Shown: positions 17,770-27,754 of the stretch, piece by piece
Numbering within the stretch: position 1 is the first letter of the stretch
Layout: each line of letters starts with the position of its first letter
Assembly: GCF_900187605.1 (NCBI RefSeq)
Contig: NZ_FYEA01000008.1
Span: 124,001 to 188,000 of the forward strand
Length of the DNA: 64,000 nt
Direction: 5' to 3'
Origin: Pseudomonas sp. Irchel 3H7
GTDB lineage: Bacteria > Pseudomonadota > Gammaproteobacteria > Pseudomonadales > Pseudomonadaceae
Position numbers and translations under genes: made by a program
The notes under the pieces: generated by a model
Database searches by the model: none
What the model was told of the DNA's origin: nothing
What the model saw: only the letters and a program-made list of their open reading frames with translations

Positions 17770-18657
17770 ATGAACAATCTTGATAATTTCCAACCTTATC
17801 AATGGATGGCGGATTCGCCGCAAATCGACAACTTGTCGCTTTTCGAACTTAGTTTGCCGGGTGCCCATAACGCTGGCTGCGACTGGGAAGCGGGTTATGC
17901 ACTGATACCCGGTAAAAACTGGCTCGCCTGCCAGGATGTCTCCTTTTATTCACAATTGAATCGCGGTGTTCGAGCACTCGACGCCCGCCTGACTTACGAC
18001 AACAAAGCGCAAGGACTGGCAAAGTTCCGCTTCCACCACAACGGCTACCTTTCTTCCCGTACGCTTGAAGATCTTGTACGCGACGTCAAAGCTTTTTATG
18101 AAAGGAACATCAATGAATTCATCATTCTGGACTTTCATGAATTGGGTAGTGGCAAGGACGCATTCGATCATTCGGAGTTTCAAGCGTTGATACTGCAACA
18201 CTTGGGCGACCGAATGATCCCGACCCGGAATCTGCACCTGACGCTTGGCCAGCTCAAAGCGATCAGCCCGTTGCAGCGCATCATGGTGGCAGCACCCATG
18301 ACCTGGGAAACCGAGGACTACCGTATCTATGGAAGAATCCAGCACAAGTGGATCGGAAAGCAGCTTGTCAGTTCTCTCGATCTGCAGGGTTACATCAAAG
18401 AAGTATTGAGCACTGCCAACAGCACACTTCGCCCGTGGTCGCTGTCAGCAACCAGTTTTTCGATTGGCGGCCCTCAGCGAATTCTGGATGATCTCGACCA
18501 CTGGTTTGACCCAGCCAGATCGGATTGGGCCAAAAAGTGCAACATCATCAATTTCGACTTTATTAAAAACTCGAACATTGTACGTTTCTGCCAGATGGCC
18601 AATCTGGAAAAAGCCATCGAGAAGTCCAGAGGCAGCGTCCGCGAGCAGACCGCTTGA
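17770..18657 (+). CDS. Phosphatidylinositol-specific phospholipase C-like protein (PLC-X domain)
   Basis: The ATG at 17770 is preceded by AGGA with 8-base spacing; an ATG at 17761 lies too close to it. The 295-residue protein shows the PI-PLC X fold: His33 in LPGAHNAG (the general-base His), GVRALDARLTYD, His89/His90 in FRFHHNGYL (the acid His), and FIILDFHEL. These correspond to the two catalytic His of bacterial PI-PLC. No signal peptide is visible, unlike Gram-positive secreted enzymes, so either export is non-classical or the protein acts inside the cell. The neighbouring toxin-like gene makes a secreted virulence role possible; unproven. Confidence 0.8.
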   Translation: MNNLDNFQPYQWMADSPQIDNLSLFELSLPGAHNAGCDWEAGYALIPGKNWLACQDVSFYSQLNRGVRALDARLTYDNKAQGLAKFRFHHNGYLSSRTLEDLVRDVKAFYERNINEFIILDFHELGSGKDAFDHSEFQALILQHLGDRMIPTRNLHLTLGQLKAISPLQRIMVAAPMTWETEDYRIYGRIQHKWIGKQLVSSLDLQGYIKEVLSTANSTLRPWSLSATSFSIGGPQRILDDLDHWFDPARSDWAKKCNIINFDFIKNSNIVRFCQMANLEKAIEKSRGSVREQTA

Positions 18658-18725
18658 GTGAAGCTGGCGCAAGTCCCGAGAAACGAGGCATGATCGGCAG
18701 GCGATAACAAAAAAAGTAGCTCGCC

Positions 18726-19631
18726 ATGACTCGAACCGCCCGCGTGACCGACCCTTCATACGAGTTGATGGATGACCACAACGGGTTGTCCATCATCTAC
18801 CGCCAGCACGGTTTTCCGTGCCCGCTGGTGCGCTGGCATTTCCACAAGGAATATGAACTGCACCTGATTGTCGCCAGCTCGGGCAAGGTGTTTATCGGTG
18901 ACTACATTGGCAACTTCTATCCCGAAACCCTGTTCCTCACTGGCCCCAATTTGCCGCACAACTGGATCAGCCAGGTGGCCGAGGACGAGGTCGTTGAAAA
19001 GCGCGACATGCTGGTCAACTTCACCGACGAGTTGTTCGAGAGTGGCCACCAGGTGTTTGCCGAACTGAAGACCCTGGCGCCCCTGCTGGAACGTGCGCAG
19101 TACGGCATCGAGTTTCGCTGCAAACGTACCATCCGCCAGGCCATGACGCTGATGCAGCGCATCGCCGACAGCAAGGGCATCACCCGCCTCGGGCACTTCT
19201 TTATCCTGATGGAATTGCTCGCGGCCAGCGATGATTTCCAGCTGTTGTCCGGCGCCACCACCCCGCAACTGGCCGATGAGCACAATATCGATCGTACCAA
19301 CCGGGCCGTCGACTATATTTTCAGCCACTACGCCCGCGATATCTCGCTGGAGGAAGTCGCCGCGCATCTGGGCATGACGCCGACCTATTTCAGCCGAGTG
19401 TTCAAACAGGCCACCGGGCGCAATTTCATCGAGTTCGTCAATCGCTTGCGTATCAGCAAGTCCTGCGAGCTGCTGGCCGATGGCGACAAACCGGTGACCG
19501 AGGTGTGTTTCGAATCGGGGTTCAACAACATTTCCAACTTCAATCGGCGCTTTCAGCAGCTCAAGGGCATGACGCCGTCGCACTATCGGCGGCTTGCGGT
19601 GCAGCGCCTGACTGAACAAAACCATCTCTGA
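18726..19631 (+). CDS. mtlR: AraC-family activator of the mannitol operon
   Basis: A 301-residue AraC/XylS protein. The N-terminus is a cupin-like sensor (WHFHKEYELHLI). The C-terminal ~100 residues contain the two HTH motifs (ISLEEVAAHLGMTPTYFSRVFKQATG and VTEVCFESGFNNISNFNRRFQQLKGMTP). It lies directly upstream of mtlE in the same orientation, the known position of mtlR in P. fluorescens, where it activates the operon in response to mannitol, sorbitol and arabitol. Confidence 0.92.
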   Translation: MTRTARVTDPSYELMDDHNGLSIIYRQHGFPCPLVRWHFHKEYELHLIVASSGKVFIGDYIGNFYPETLFLTGPNLPHNWISQVAEDEVVEKRDMLVNFTDELFESGHQVFAELKTLAPLLERAQYGIEFRCKRTIRQAMTLMQRIADSKGITRLGHFFILMELLAASDDFQLLSGATTPQLADEHNIDRTNRAVDYIFSHYARDISLEEVAAHLGMTPTYFSRVFKQATGRNFIEFVNRLRISKSCELLADGDKPVTEVCFESGFNNISNFNRRFQQLKGMTPSHYRRLAVQRLTEQNHL

Positions 19632-19646
19632 CAACGCAACTCCCCT

Positions 19647-19734
19647 GTAGGAGTGAGCCTGCTCGCGATAGCGGTGTGACAGCGTGCAGATATGTTGGCT
19701 GACACTCCGCTATCGCGAGCGGGCTCACTCCTAC
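19647..19734. repeat. REP inverted pair, family B (gagcctgctcgcgatagcg type)
   Basis: Facing copies of 'gtaggagtgagcctgctcgcgatagcg' around a short spacer, between mtlR and the mtlE promoter region. It could fold into a hairpin that separates regulator and operon transcripts. Confidence 0.85.
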
Positions 19735-19799
19735 AAGTTGCGATGCCACTCCGGAAACCTGTACGCATCCGACAGCACCTCTGCGCTGAAAAGCCCTTC

Positions 19800-19973
19800 C
19801 CTGCATTCGCCCCACAAAAGCCCAGTGCAAAAAAGTATCGATCAAAGTGTTAGGGATGATTTGTCAGCCCTGCGATTGAAGGCTGTAATCAGCGCACATT
19901 CTTCCTGCACAGGAAGACACAAAAACAATAACTGTCCTTCTGTAACCCTACGGGTGCAGAAAAGGAGTGCACG
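19800..19973 (+). promoter_or_regulatory. mtlE promoter/leader region
   Basis: About 170 bases free of genes before mtlE. It ends with a strong ribosome site (AAAAGGAG, 19959-19966) and contains imperfect repeats of the half-site type expected for an AraC regulator (GTGCAAAAAAGTATC, CAAAGTGTTAGGG around 19826-19855). Assignment as the MtlR operator is inferred from position. Confidence 0.45.
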
Positions 19974-21284
19974 ATGCAACCGACTGCAAAAGCTCTGCTT
20001 GCCCTCACCTGCATGACCCTCAGCAGCGTCAGCCTTGGCGCCCAGACCCTGACCATCGCCACCGTCAACAACAGCGACATGATCCGCATGCAAAAACTCT
20101 CGAAAACCTTCGAGACCGAGCATCCGGACATCAAGCTCAATTGGGTCGTGCTCGAAGAAAACGTCCTGCGCCAACGCCTGACCACCGACATCGCCACTCA
20201 GGGCGGCCAGTTCGACGTGTTGACCATCGGCATGTACGAAGCCGCACTGTGGGGCGCCAAAGGCTGGCTGGAACCGATGAAGGATCTGCCGGCCAGTTAC
20301 GCCCTCGACGATGTGTTCCCATCGGTGCGTGAAGGCCTGTCAGTCAAGGGTTCGCTGTACGCCCTGCCGTTCTACGCGGAAAGTTCGATCACCTATTACC
20401 GCACCGACCTGTTCAAGGATGCCGGCCTGACCATGCCCGAGCGTCCGACCTGGGAGCAGATCGCTGGTTTCGCCGAAAAACTCACCCACAAAGACAAAGA
20501 GCAGTACGGCATCTGCCTGCGCGGCAAGGCCGGTTGGGGCGAGAACATGGCGCTGATCACGACGGTTGCCAACGCCTACGGCGCGCGCTGGTTCGATGAG
20601 CAGTGGAAACCGGAATTCAGCGGGCCGGAGTGGAAAAACGCGCTGAATTTCTACGTCGACACCATGAAGAAATCCGGCCCGCCGGGCGCCTCCAGCAACG
20701 GTTTCAACGAAAACCTTGCGCTGTTCAACAGCGGCAAATGCGCGATCTGGGTCGATGCCAGCGTCGCCGGCTCGTTCGTCACCGACAAGACCCAGAGCAA
20801 GGTTGCTGATCACGTCGGCTTCACTTTCGCCCCGCATCAAGTGACCGACAAAGGCTCGGCCTGGTTGTATTCATGGGCGCTGGCAATCCCGACCAGTTCC
20901 AAAGCCAAAGACGCCGCCAAAGAATTCAGCGCTTGGGCGACGTCAAAAGAGTACGGCGAACTGGTCGCCAAGACTGACGGCATCGCCAACGTACCGCCCG
21001 GCACCCGCGCCTCGACCTACAGCGATGCCTACATGAGCGCCGCGCCGTTTGCCAAGGTCACGCTGGAATCGCTGAAAGCGGCTGATCCGAGCAAGCCAAC
21101 GCTGAAACCGGTGCCGTACATCGGTATTCAACTGGTGACCATTCCTGAGTTCCAGGCGGTGGGCACCCAGGTCGGCAAGCTGTTCTCGGCGGCGCTGATC
21201 GGCCAGACCACGGTGGATCAAGCCCTGACTGCCGCGCAGCAAACCACTGAACGCGAGATGAAGCGCGCCGGTTATCCCAAGTAA
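19974..21284 (+). CDS. mtlE: Mannitol/sorbitol ABC transporter substrate-binding protein
   Basis: The 436-residue protein has a signal peptide (MQPTAKALLALTCMTLSSVS, cleavage near LGA-QT) and the extracellular sugar-binding fold of the MalE type (TLTIATVNNSDMIRMQKLSKTFE at the mature start; FDVLTIGMYEAALWG). It is the periplasmic receptor that delivers mannitol, sorbitol or arabitol to MtlF/G. It is followed by two permeases and an ATPase in the mtl order. Confidence 0.93.
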   Translation: MQPTAKALLALTCMTLSSVSLGAQTLTIATVNNSDMIRMQKLSKTFETEHPDIKLNWVVLEENVLRQRLTTDIATQGGQFDVLTIGMYEAALWGAKGWLEPMKDLPASYALDDVFPSVREGLSVKGSLYALPFYAESSITYYRTDLFKDAGLTMPERPTWEQIAGFAEKLTHKDKEQYGICLRGKAGWGENMALITTVANAYGARWFDEQWKPEFSGPEWKNALNFYVDTMKKSGPPGASSNGFNENLALFNSGKCAIWVDASVAGSFVTDKTQSKVADHVGFTFAPHQVTDKGSAWLYSWALAIPTSSKAKDAAKEFSAWATSKEYGELVAKTDGIANVPPGTRASTYSDAYMSAAPFAKVTLESLKAADPSKPTLKPVPYIGIQLVTIPEFQAVGTQVGKLFSAALIGQTTVDQALTAAQQTTEREMKRAGYPK

Positions 21285-21295
21285 CCGCCTCTAAA

Positions 21296-21389
21296 CCTGT
21301 GGGAGCTGGCTTGCCAGCGATGAGGCCGGCACATTCGACATTGCTGTCGGCTGACCTATTGCTATCGCTGGCAAGCCAGCTCCCACAGG
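21296..21389. repeat. REP inverted pair, family C (gtgggagctggcttgccagcgat type)
   Basis: Two facing copies of 'cctgtgggagctggcttgccagcgat' with a 40-base centre, between mtlE and mtlF. In ABC operons a stable hairpin at this position commonly raises binding-protein mRNA over that of the permeases; here this is inferred from position. Confidence 0.87.
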
Positions 21390-21457
21390 GGCCGCGCCGA
21401 TGTCAGGAATGTTGTCTTTCCTGAACATGTTTCTGCACCCAATTGGTTGTGATCACC

Positions 21458-22384
21458 ATGAATACTTCAACTGCCAAAGCCCACATCGACCTGTCGCAGC
21501 CTGCGCGCAAAGTCCGCGTACGCAATCCCGGCTGGTTTCTGGTCAGCCCTTCGGTGGCGCTGTTGCTGCTGTGGATGATCGTGCCGCTGGGCATGACCAT
21601 CTACTTCTCGATGATCCGCTACAACCTGCTCTACCCCGGTGAAAACCAGTTCGTCGGGTTGGAGAACTTCACATACTTCCTGACGGATTCGGGTTTCATG
21701 CCCGGTGCGACCAACACCTTGCTGCTGGTCGGCAGCGTGTTGTTGATCAGCGTGGTGCTCGGCGTACTCATCAGTGCGTTGCTTGAAGCGAGTGAGTTCC
21801 TCGGTCGCGGCATCGTGCGGGTCATGCTGATCTCGCCGTTCTTCATCATGCCCACGGTCGGTGCGCTGATCTGGAAGAACCTGATTTTCCATCCGGTCTC
21901 GGGGATCCTCGCTTACCTCTGGAAGTTGTTCGGCGCGCAACCGGTGGACTGGCTCGCCCACTACCCGCTGCTGTCGATCATCATCATTGTTTCGTGGCAA
22001 TGGCTGCCCTTCGCGATCCTGATCCTAATGACCGCCATGCAGTCCCTCGACCAGGAACAGAAAGAGGCCGCGCGTCTCGACGGCGCCGGGCCGATCGCAA
22101 TCTTCTGGCACCTGACCCTGCCGCATCTGGCACGGCCGATTGCCGTGGTGGTGATGATCGAAACGATCTTCCTGCTGTCGGTGTTCGCCGAGATTTTCAC
22201 CACCACCAACGGTGGCCCCGGCTACGCCTCGACCAACCTCGCCTACCTGATCTACAACCAGGCGCTGGTGCAGTTCGACGTCGGCATGGCCTCGGCGGGC
22301 GGTTTGATTGCCGTGGTCATCGCCAACATCGCCGCGATCATTCTGGTGCGGATGATCGGCAAAAACCTGACTGACAAAGCCTGA
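21458..22384 (+). CDS. mtlF: Mannitol ABC transporter permease
   Basis: ATG 21458 gives 308 residues; the earlier in-frame codon at 21443 is unlikely. A MalF-like permease with six predicted helices and the cytoplasmic EAA loop (EQKEAARLDGAGPIAIFWHLTLP) that docks with the ATPase MtlK. It forms the membrane channel with MtlG, whose start is 8 bases downstream of its stop. Confidence 0.93.
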   Translation: MNTSTAKAHIDLSQPARKVRVRNPGWFLVSPSVALLLLWMIVPLGMTIYFSMIRYNLLYPGENQFVGLENFTYFLTDSGFMPGATNTLLLVGSVLLISVVLGVLISALLEASEFLGRGIVRVMLISPFFIMPTVGALIWKNLIFHPVSGILAYLWKLFGAQPVDWLAHYPLLSIIIIVSWQWLPFAILILMTAMQSLDQEQKEAARLDGAGPIAIFWHLTLPHLARPIAVVVMIETIFLLSVFAEIFTTTNGGPGYASTNLAYLIYNQALVQFDVGMASAGGLIAVVIANIAAIILVRMIGKNLTDKA

Positions 22385-22392
22385 GGCCTGCC

Positions 22393-23223
22393 ATGACTCA
22401 TCAACAATCCCGCCGGCTGCAAAGCCTGCTGCTCGGCACCCTGGCCTGGGCCATCGCGATCGTGATTTTCTTCCCGATCTTCTGGATGGTGATGACCAGT
22501 TTCAAAACCGAAATCGACGCGTTCGCCACGCCGCCGCAGTTCATCTTCACGCCGACGCTGGAGAACTACCTGCACATCAATGAGCGCAGCGATTACTTCA
22601 GTTTCGCCTGGAACTCGGTGGTGATTTCCTTCAGTGCCACGGCCCTGTGCCTGTTGATCGCGGTGCCGGCAGCGTACTCGATGGCCTTCTACGAAACCCA
22701 GCGCACCAAAGGCACGTTGCTGTGGATGCTCTCGACCAAAATGCTGCCGCCGGTGGGCGTGCTGATGCCGATCTACCTGCTGGCGAAGAGTTTCGGCCTG
22801 CTCGATACGCGCATCGCGCTGATCGTGATCTACACGCTGATCAACCTGCCGATCGTGGTCTGGATGGTTTACACCTACTTCAAGGACATCCCCAAAGACA
22901 TCCTCGAAGCCGCCCGTCTCGACGGCGCCACGCTGTGGCAGGAAATGGTCCGCGTGCTGTTGCCGATTGCCAAGGGCGGCCTTGCCTCGACCGTGCTGCT
23001 GTCGCTGATTCTGTGCTGGAACGAGGCGTTCTGGTCGCTGAACCTGACCTCGTCGAAAGCCGCGCCACTGACCGCGTTGATCGCCTCGTATTCGAGCCCG
23101 GAAGGCTTGTTCTGGGCCAAGTTGTCGGCGGTCTCGACCCTGGCGTGTGCGCCGATTCTGATCTTCGGCTGGATCAGCCAGAAACAACTGGTGCGCGGCC
23201 TCTCGTTCGGCGCCGTGAAATGA
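22393..23223 (+). CDS. mtlG: Mannitol ABC transporter permease
   Basis: A 276-residue MalG-like permease. Six helices; EAA loop ILEAARLDGATLWQEMVRVLLPIA. It is immediately downstream of mtlF, and the second half of the heterodimeric pore. A short N-terminal cytoplasmic part (MTHQQSRRLQS) precedes the first helix. Confidence 0.93.
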   Translation: MTHQQSRRLQSLLLGTLAWAIAIVIFFPIFWMVMTSFKTEIDAFATPPQFIFTPTLENYLHINERSDYFSFAWNSVVISFSATALCLLIAVPAAYSMAFYETQRTKGTLLWMLSTKMLPPVGVLMPIYLLAKSFGLLDTRIALIVIYTLINLPIVVWMVYTYFKDIPKDILEAARLDGATLWQEMVRVLLPIAKGGLASTVLLSLILCWNEAFWSLNLTSSKAAPLTALIASYSSPEGLFWAKLSAVSTLACAPILIFGWISQKQLVRGLSFGAVK

Positions 23224-23235
23224 AGATTGAAAAGC

Positions 23236-23328
23236 AAAAGATCGCAGCCTTCGGCAGCTCCTACATGGAATGTCGTATCGGCATAAATCTCCTGTAGGAG
23301 CTGCCACAGGCTGCGATCTTTTGATCTT
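23236..23328. repeat. REP inverted pair, family A, opposite order
   Basis: 'aaaagatcgcagccttcggcagctcctac' followed by its inverted partner 'gtaggagctgccacaggctgcgatctttt'. Here the aaaagatcgc ends are outermost, the reverse arrangement of the pairs at 5062 and 29377. It lies between mtlG and mtlK. Confidence 0.85.
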
Positions 23329-23358
23329 AAAAAAACAACAATGTGGAGGCCCATCCTC

Positions 23359-24462
<1,104 letters not shown>

Positions 24463-24477
24463 TTTCGAGAACTCCCG

Positions 24478-25950
24478 ATGAAACTCAACCAACAGAACCT
24501 CCATCGTCTGGCCGCCGAAGTGCAACTGCCGGCCTACAACCTTAGCGACACGCGCCAAGGCATCGCCCACATTGGCGTCGGCGGCTTTCACCGCGCGCAT
24601 CAGGCGTATTACACCGATGCCTTGATGAACACCGGCGAAGCCCTCGACTGGGCCATTTGTGGCGTCGGCCTGCGCGCCGAAGACCGCCGTGCTCGCGATG
24701 ACCTCAAGGAGCAGGATTACCTGTTCACCCTGTTCGAACTCGGTGACAGCGACGACACCGAAGTCCGCGTGATCGGCGCGATTCGCGACATGCTACTGGC
24801 CGAGGACGGCGCTCAGGCGTTGATCGACAAACTCGCCGACCCACAGATTCGCATCGTCTCGCTGACCATCACCGAGGGCGGTTACTGCATCGACGACAGC
24901 AACGGCGAGTTCATGGCGCACCTGCCGCAAATTCAGCATGATCTGGCCCACCCAGAGGACCCGAAAACCGTGTTCGGTTTCTTGTGTGCGGCCCTGGAAA
25001 AACGTCGGGCGGCGGGCATTCCGGCGTTTACCGTGATGTCCTGCGATAACCTGCCGCACAACGGCGCCGTGACGCGCAAGGCGCTGCTGGCGTTTGCCAC
25101 CCTGCGTAACAGCAATCTGTGCAGCTGGATCGACGCCAACGTCAGTTTCCCCAACGCCATGGTCGACCGCATCACGCCAATGACCAGCACCGCGCATCGC
25201 CTGCAACTGGCGGACAAACACGGCGTCGACGATGCCTGGCCGGTGGTCTGCGAGCCGTTCGTGCAGTGGGTGCTGGAAGACAAATTCGGCAACGGTCGCC
25301 CGGCCTGGGAGAAGGTCGGCGTGCAGTTCACCGACGATGTTTCGCCGTATGAAGAGATGAAGATCAAACTGCTCAATGGCAGCCACCTCGCGCTGACGTA
25401 TCTGGGCTTTTTGAAGGGTTACCGGTTTGTGCACGAAACCATGAATGACCCGCTGTTCGTGCGTTATATGCGCGCCTACATGGATCTGGACGTGACCCCG
25501 CAACTGGCGCCGGTGCCAGGTATTGATCTGACGGATTACAAAAACACATTGGTGGCGCGGTTTTCCAATCAGGCGATTGCCGATCAGCTTGAGCGGGTGT
25601 GCTCGGACGGCTCGTCGAAGTTTCCCAAGTTCACCATTCCTACCATCAACCGGTTGATTGCCGATGGGCAGGAGACCAAGCGTGCGGCGTTGGTGGTGGC
25701 GGCGTGGGCGTTGTATTTGAAGGGTGTGGATGAGAATGGTGATACCTATTCAATCCCGGATCCGCGCGCGGCGTTTTGTCAGGCGTTGGTGGCGGACGAT
25801 GCTTTAATTACGCAGCGGTTGTTGGCGGTCGAGGAGATTTTCGGCACGGTGATTCCGCGTTCGGCGGAGTTTGTCGCGGCGTTTGAGTGGTGCTGCAACA
25901 GCTTGCGCGAAGAAGGTGTGACGCGGACTTTGCAGCGGATTCTGGATTGA
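24478..25950 (+). CDS. mtlD: Mannitol 2-dehydrogenase (NAD+)
   Basis: A 490-residue long-chain polyol dehydrogenase, converting D-mannitol to D-fructose (also D-arabitol to D-xylulose and sorbitol to fructose). The N-terminal NAD-binding motif is IAHIGVGGFHRAHQA. The catalytic Lys295, Asn300 and His303 fall at exactly the positions known for the P. fluorescens enzyme (KIKLLNGSH, 295-303). It starts 15 bases after mtlK. Its product feeds the two kinases downstream. Confidence 0.95.
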   Translation: MKLNQQNLHRLAAEVQLPAYNLSDTRQGIAHIGVGGFHRAHQAYYTDALMNTGEALDWAICGVGLRAEDRRARDDLKEQDYLFTLFELGDSDDTEVRVIGAIRDMLLAEDGAQALIDKLADPQIRIVSLTITEGGYCIDDSNGEFMAHLPQIQHDLAHPEDPKTVFGFLCAALEKRRAAGIPAFTVMSCDNLPHNGAVTRKALLAFATLRNSNLCSWIDANVSFPNAMVDRITPMTSTAHRLQLADKHGVDDAWPVVCEPFVQWVLEDKFGNGRPAWEKVGVQFTDDVSPYEEMKIKLLNGSHLALTYLGFLKGYRFVHETMNDPLFVRYMRAYMDLDVTPQLAPVPGIDLTDYKNTLVARFSNQAIADQLERVCSDGSSKFPKFTIPTINRLIADGQETKRAALVVAAWALYLKGVDENGDTYSIPDPRAAFCQALVADDALITQRLLAVEEIFGTVIPRSAEFVAAFEWCCNSLREEGVTRTLQRILD

Positions 25951-25959
25951 AAAGCCCCT

Positions 25960-25996
25960 CACCCTAGCCCTCTCCCCGAGGGAGAGGGCTAGGGTG
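25960..25996. terminator. Long hairpin after mtlD (repeat-derived)
   Basis: A 16-base perfect stem (CACCCTAGCCCTCTCC/GGAGAGGGCTAGGGTG) with a 5-base loop. This is a common pseudomonad intergenic repeat, related in sequence to the GGGGGAGAGGGTTGGGGTGAGG stretch at about 26180-26207. There is no T tract. It may attenuate transcription into mtlY. Confidence 0.6.
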
Positions 25997-26033
25997 ACCG
26001 AGTGGTTTGTGCAAGTTACATCGACCTGAACGT

Positions 26034-26155
26034 CCGGAGTCGAACTCAGGTATTGAACAGCACCTGATTGAGAGAACCGCAGTCGAACTCAGGTTTTGAA
26101 CAGCCCCGGTTTGAGAGAACCGGAGTCGAACTCAGGTTTTGAACAGCCCCCCGAT
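26034..26155. repeat. 43-base tandem repeat between mtlD and mtlY
   Basis: Three consecutive copies with a 43-base period (agtcgaactcaggt at 26038, 26081 and 26124). Each unit contains 'agtcgaactcaggttttgaacagc' and a 'ttgagagaacc' linker; copy 1 is slightly diverged (tattgaacagcacctgattg). The third copy is truncated. The block is bracketed by two related GC-rich repeats. The whole stretch 25951-26244 has no convincing gene. Confidence 0.8.
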
Positions 26156-26244
26156 CAGCTCCCTTCCCCCCTCGCCCCTTTGGGGGAGAGGGTTGGGGTG
26201 AGGGGGTAAGCTCTTGATCTTCACCACACCCGAGTGGTTCACAC

Positions 26245-27741
26245 ATGACAACACAACAACTGTTCCTAGGCATCGACTGCGGCACACAAGGCACCAAAGC
26301 CATCATCCTTGACGCCGCCAGCGGTCAAGTCATCGGCCAGGGCGCCGCCGCCCACACAATGATCAGCGGCGCCAACGGCCGCCGCGAACAAGACACCCAG
26401 CAATGGCTCGAAGCCTTCGCCCTCGCCACTCGCCGCGCATTGTTGGCGGCGAATGTCGATGGCCTGTCGATCCTCGGCATCGGCGTCTCCGGCCAGCAGC
26501 ACGGTCTGGTCCTGCTCGATGATCAAGGTGAAGTGCTGCGCCCCGCCAAGCTCTGGTGCGACACCGAAACCAGCGCCGAAAACGACCGTCTGCTGGTGCA
26601 TCTAGGCGGTGAAAAAGGCTCGCTGGAACGCCTCGGTGTGGTCATCGCACCGGGCTACACGGTGTCGAAACTGCTCTGGACCAAAGAACAACACCCCGTG
26701 GTCTTTTCGCGCATCGCACGCATTCTGCTGCCCCACGACTACCTGAATTTCTGGCTCACCGGTCGCGCCTGCAGCGAATACGGCGATGCCTCGGGCACTG
26801 GCTATTTCAACGTGCGCACCCGCCAATGGGACTTGCAACTGCTGCGCGACATCGACGCCAGCGGACGCCTGCAAGCCGCACTGCCTGAGCTGATAGACGC
26901 GCATCAATCTGTCGGCACCATCCTCCCGGCGATCGCCGAACACCTCGGCATCAACCCCAATGCGTTGGTATCGAGCGGCGGCGGCGACAACATGATGGGC
27001 GCCATCGGCACCGGCAATATTCAGCCCGGCGCGATCACCATGAGCCTCGGCTCTTCCGGCACGGTTTACGCCTATTCCGAAGTACCAAAAGTCAGCCCGG
27101 ACGCTTCGGTCGCGACGTTCTGCTCTTCCAGCGGCGGTTGGCTGCCGCTGATCTGCACCATGAACCTGACCAACGCCACCGGCGCAATTCGCGAGTTGTT
27201 CGACCTCGATCTGCAGCAGTTCAACGACCTCGTCGCCCAAGCGCCCATCGGCGCCGACGGCGTGAGCATGCTGCCGTTCCTCAACGGCGAGCGCGTTCCC
27301 GCCCTGCCCCACGCCACCGGCAGCCTGCACGGCTTGACGCTGGATAACCTGACCCAGGCCAACCTGTGCCGCGCCGCTGTCGAAGGCACCACCTTCGGTT
27401 TGCGTTACGGGCTGGATTTGCTCCGCCACAATGGTTTACAAAGCCGCAGCATTTGCCTGATCGGCGGCGGCTCGAAAAGCGCGGTGTGGCGGCAGATCGT
27501 CGCCGACATCATGAACACCCCGGTGATCTGCACCGAACAAAGCGAAGCCGCGGCCCTCGGCGCAGCGATTCAAGCGGCGTGGTGCAAATCCTGGTCGAAT
27601 GGCCACGAAGACAGCCTCGCCGACCTGTGCCAGCGCTGCGTGAAACTCGATTCAAGCAGCGAAACCCTGCCGATTGCCGCCAACGTTGCGGCGTTTCAGC
27701 AGGCCTATGAACGCTATCAACAGCATGTCGCAACCCTATAA
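26245..27741 (+). CDS. mtlY: Xylulokinase of the mannitol operon
   Basis: The 498-residue protein is a FGGY-family carbohydrate kinase: phosphate-binding GIDCGTQGTKAIILD at the start, the adenosine region SLGSSGT, and the C-terminal ATPase motif LIGGGSKSAVWRQIVADI. In the mtl operon it phosphorylates D-xylulose formed from arabitol by MtlD. The tandem-repeat spacer before it makes an internal promoter or processing site possible. Confidence 0.93.
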   Translation: MTTQQLFLGIDCGTQGTKAIILDAASGQVIGQGAAAHTMISGANGRREQDTQQWLEAFALATRRALLAANVDGLSILGIGVSGQQHGLVLLDDQGEVLRPAKLWCDTETSAENDRLLVHLGGEKGSLERLGVVIAPGYTVSKLLWTKEQHPVVFSRIARILLPHDYLNFWLTGRACSEYGDASGTGYFNVRTRQWDLQLLRDIDASGRLQAALPELIDAHQSVGTILPAIAEHLGINPNALVSSGGGDNMMGAIGTGNIQPGAITMSLGSSGTVYAYSEVPKVSPDASVATFCSSSGGWLPLICTMNLTNATGAIRELFDLDLQQFNDLVAQAPIGADGVSMLPFLNGERVPALPHATGSLHGLTLDNLTQANLCRAAVEGTTFGLRYGLDLLRHNGLQSRSICLIGGGSKSAVWRQIVADIMNTPVICTEQSEAAALGAAIQAAWCKSWSNGHEDSLADLCQRCVKLDSSSETLPIAANVAAFQQAYERYQQHVATL

Positions 27742-27754
27742 AGAGCAAACAATT

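Noticed and set aside
25951..26244. CRISPR-like look of the 43-base repeats
   Set aside because: Only three contiguous units with no spacers and no cas genes; it is a tandem repeat.
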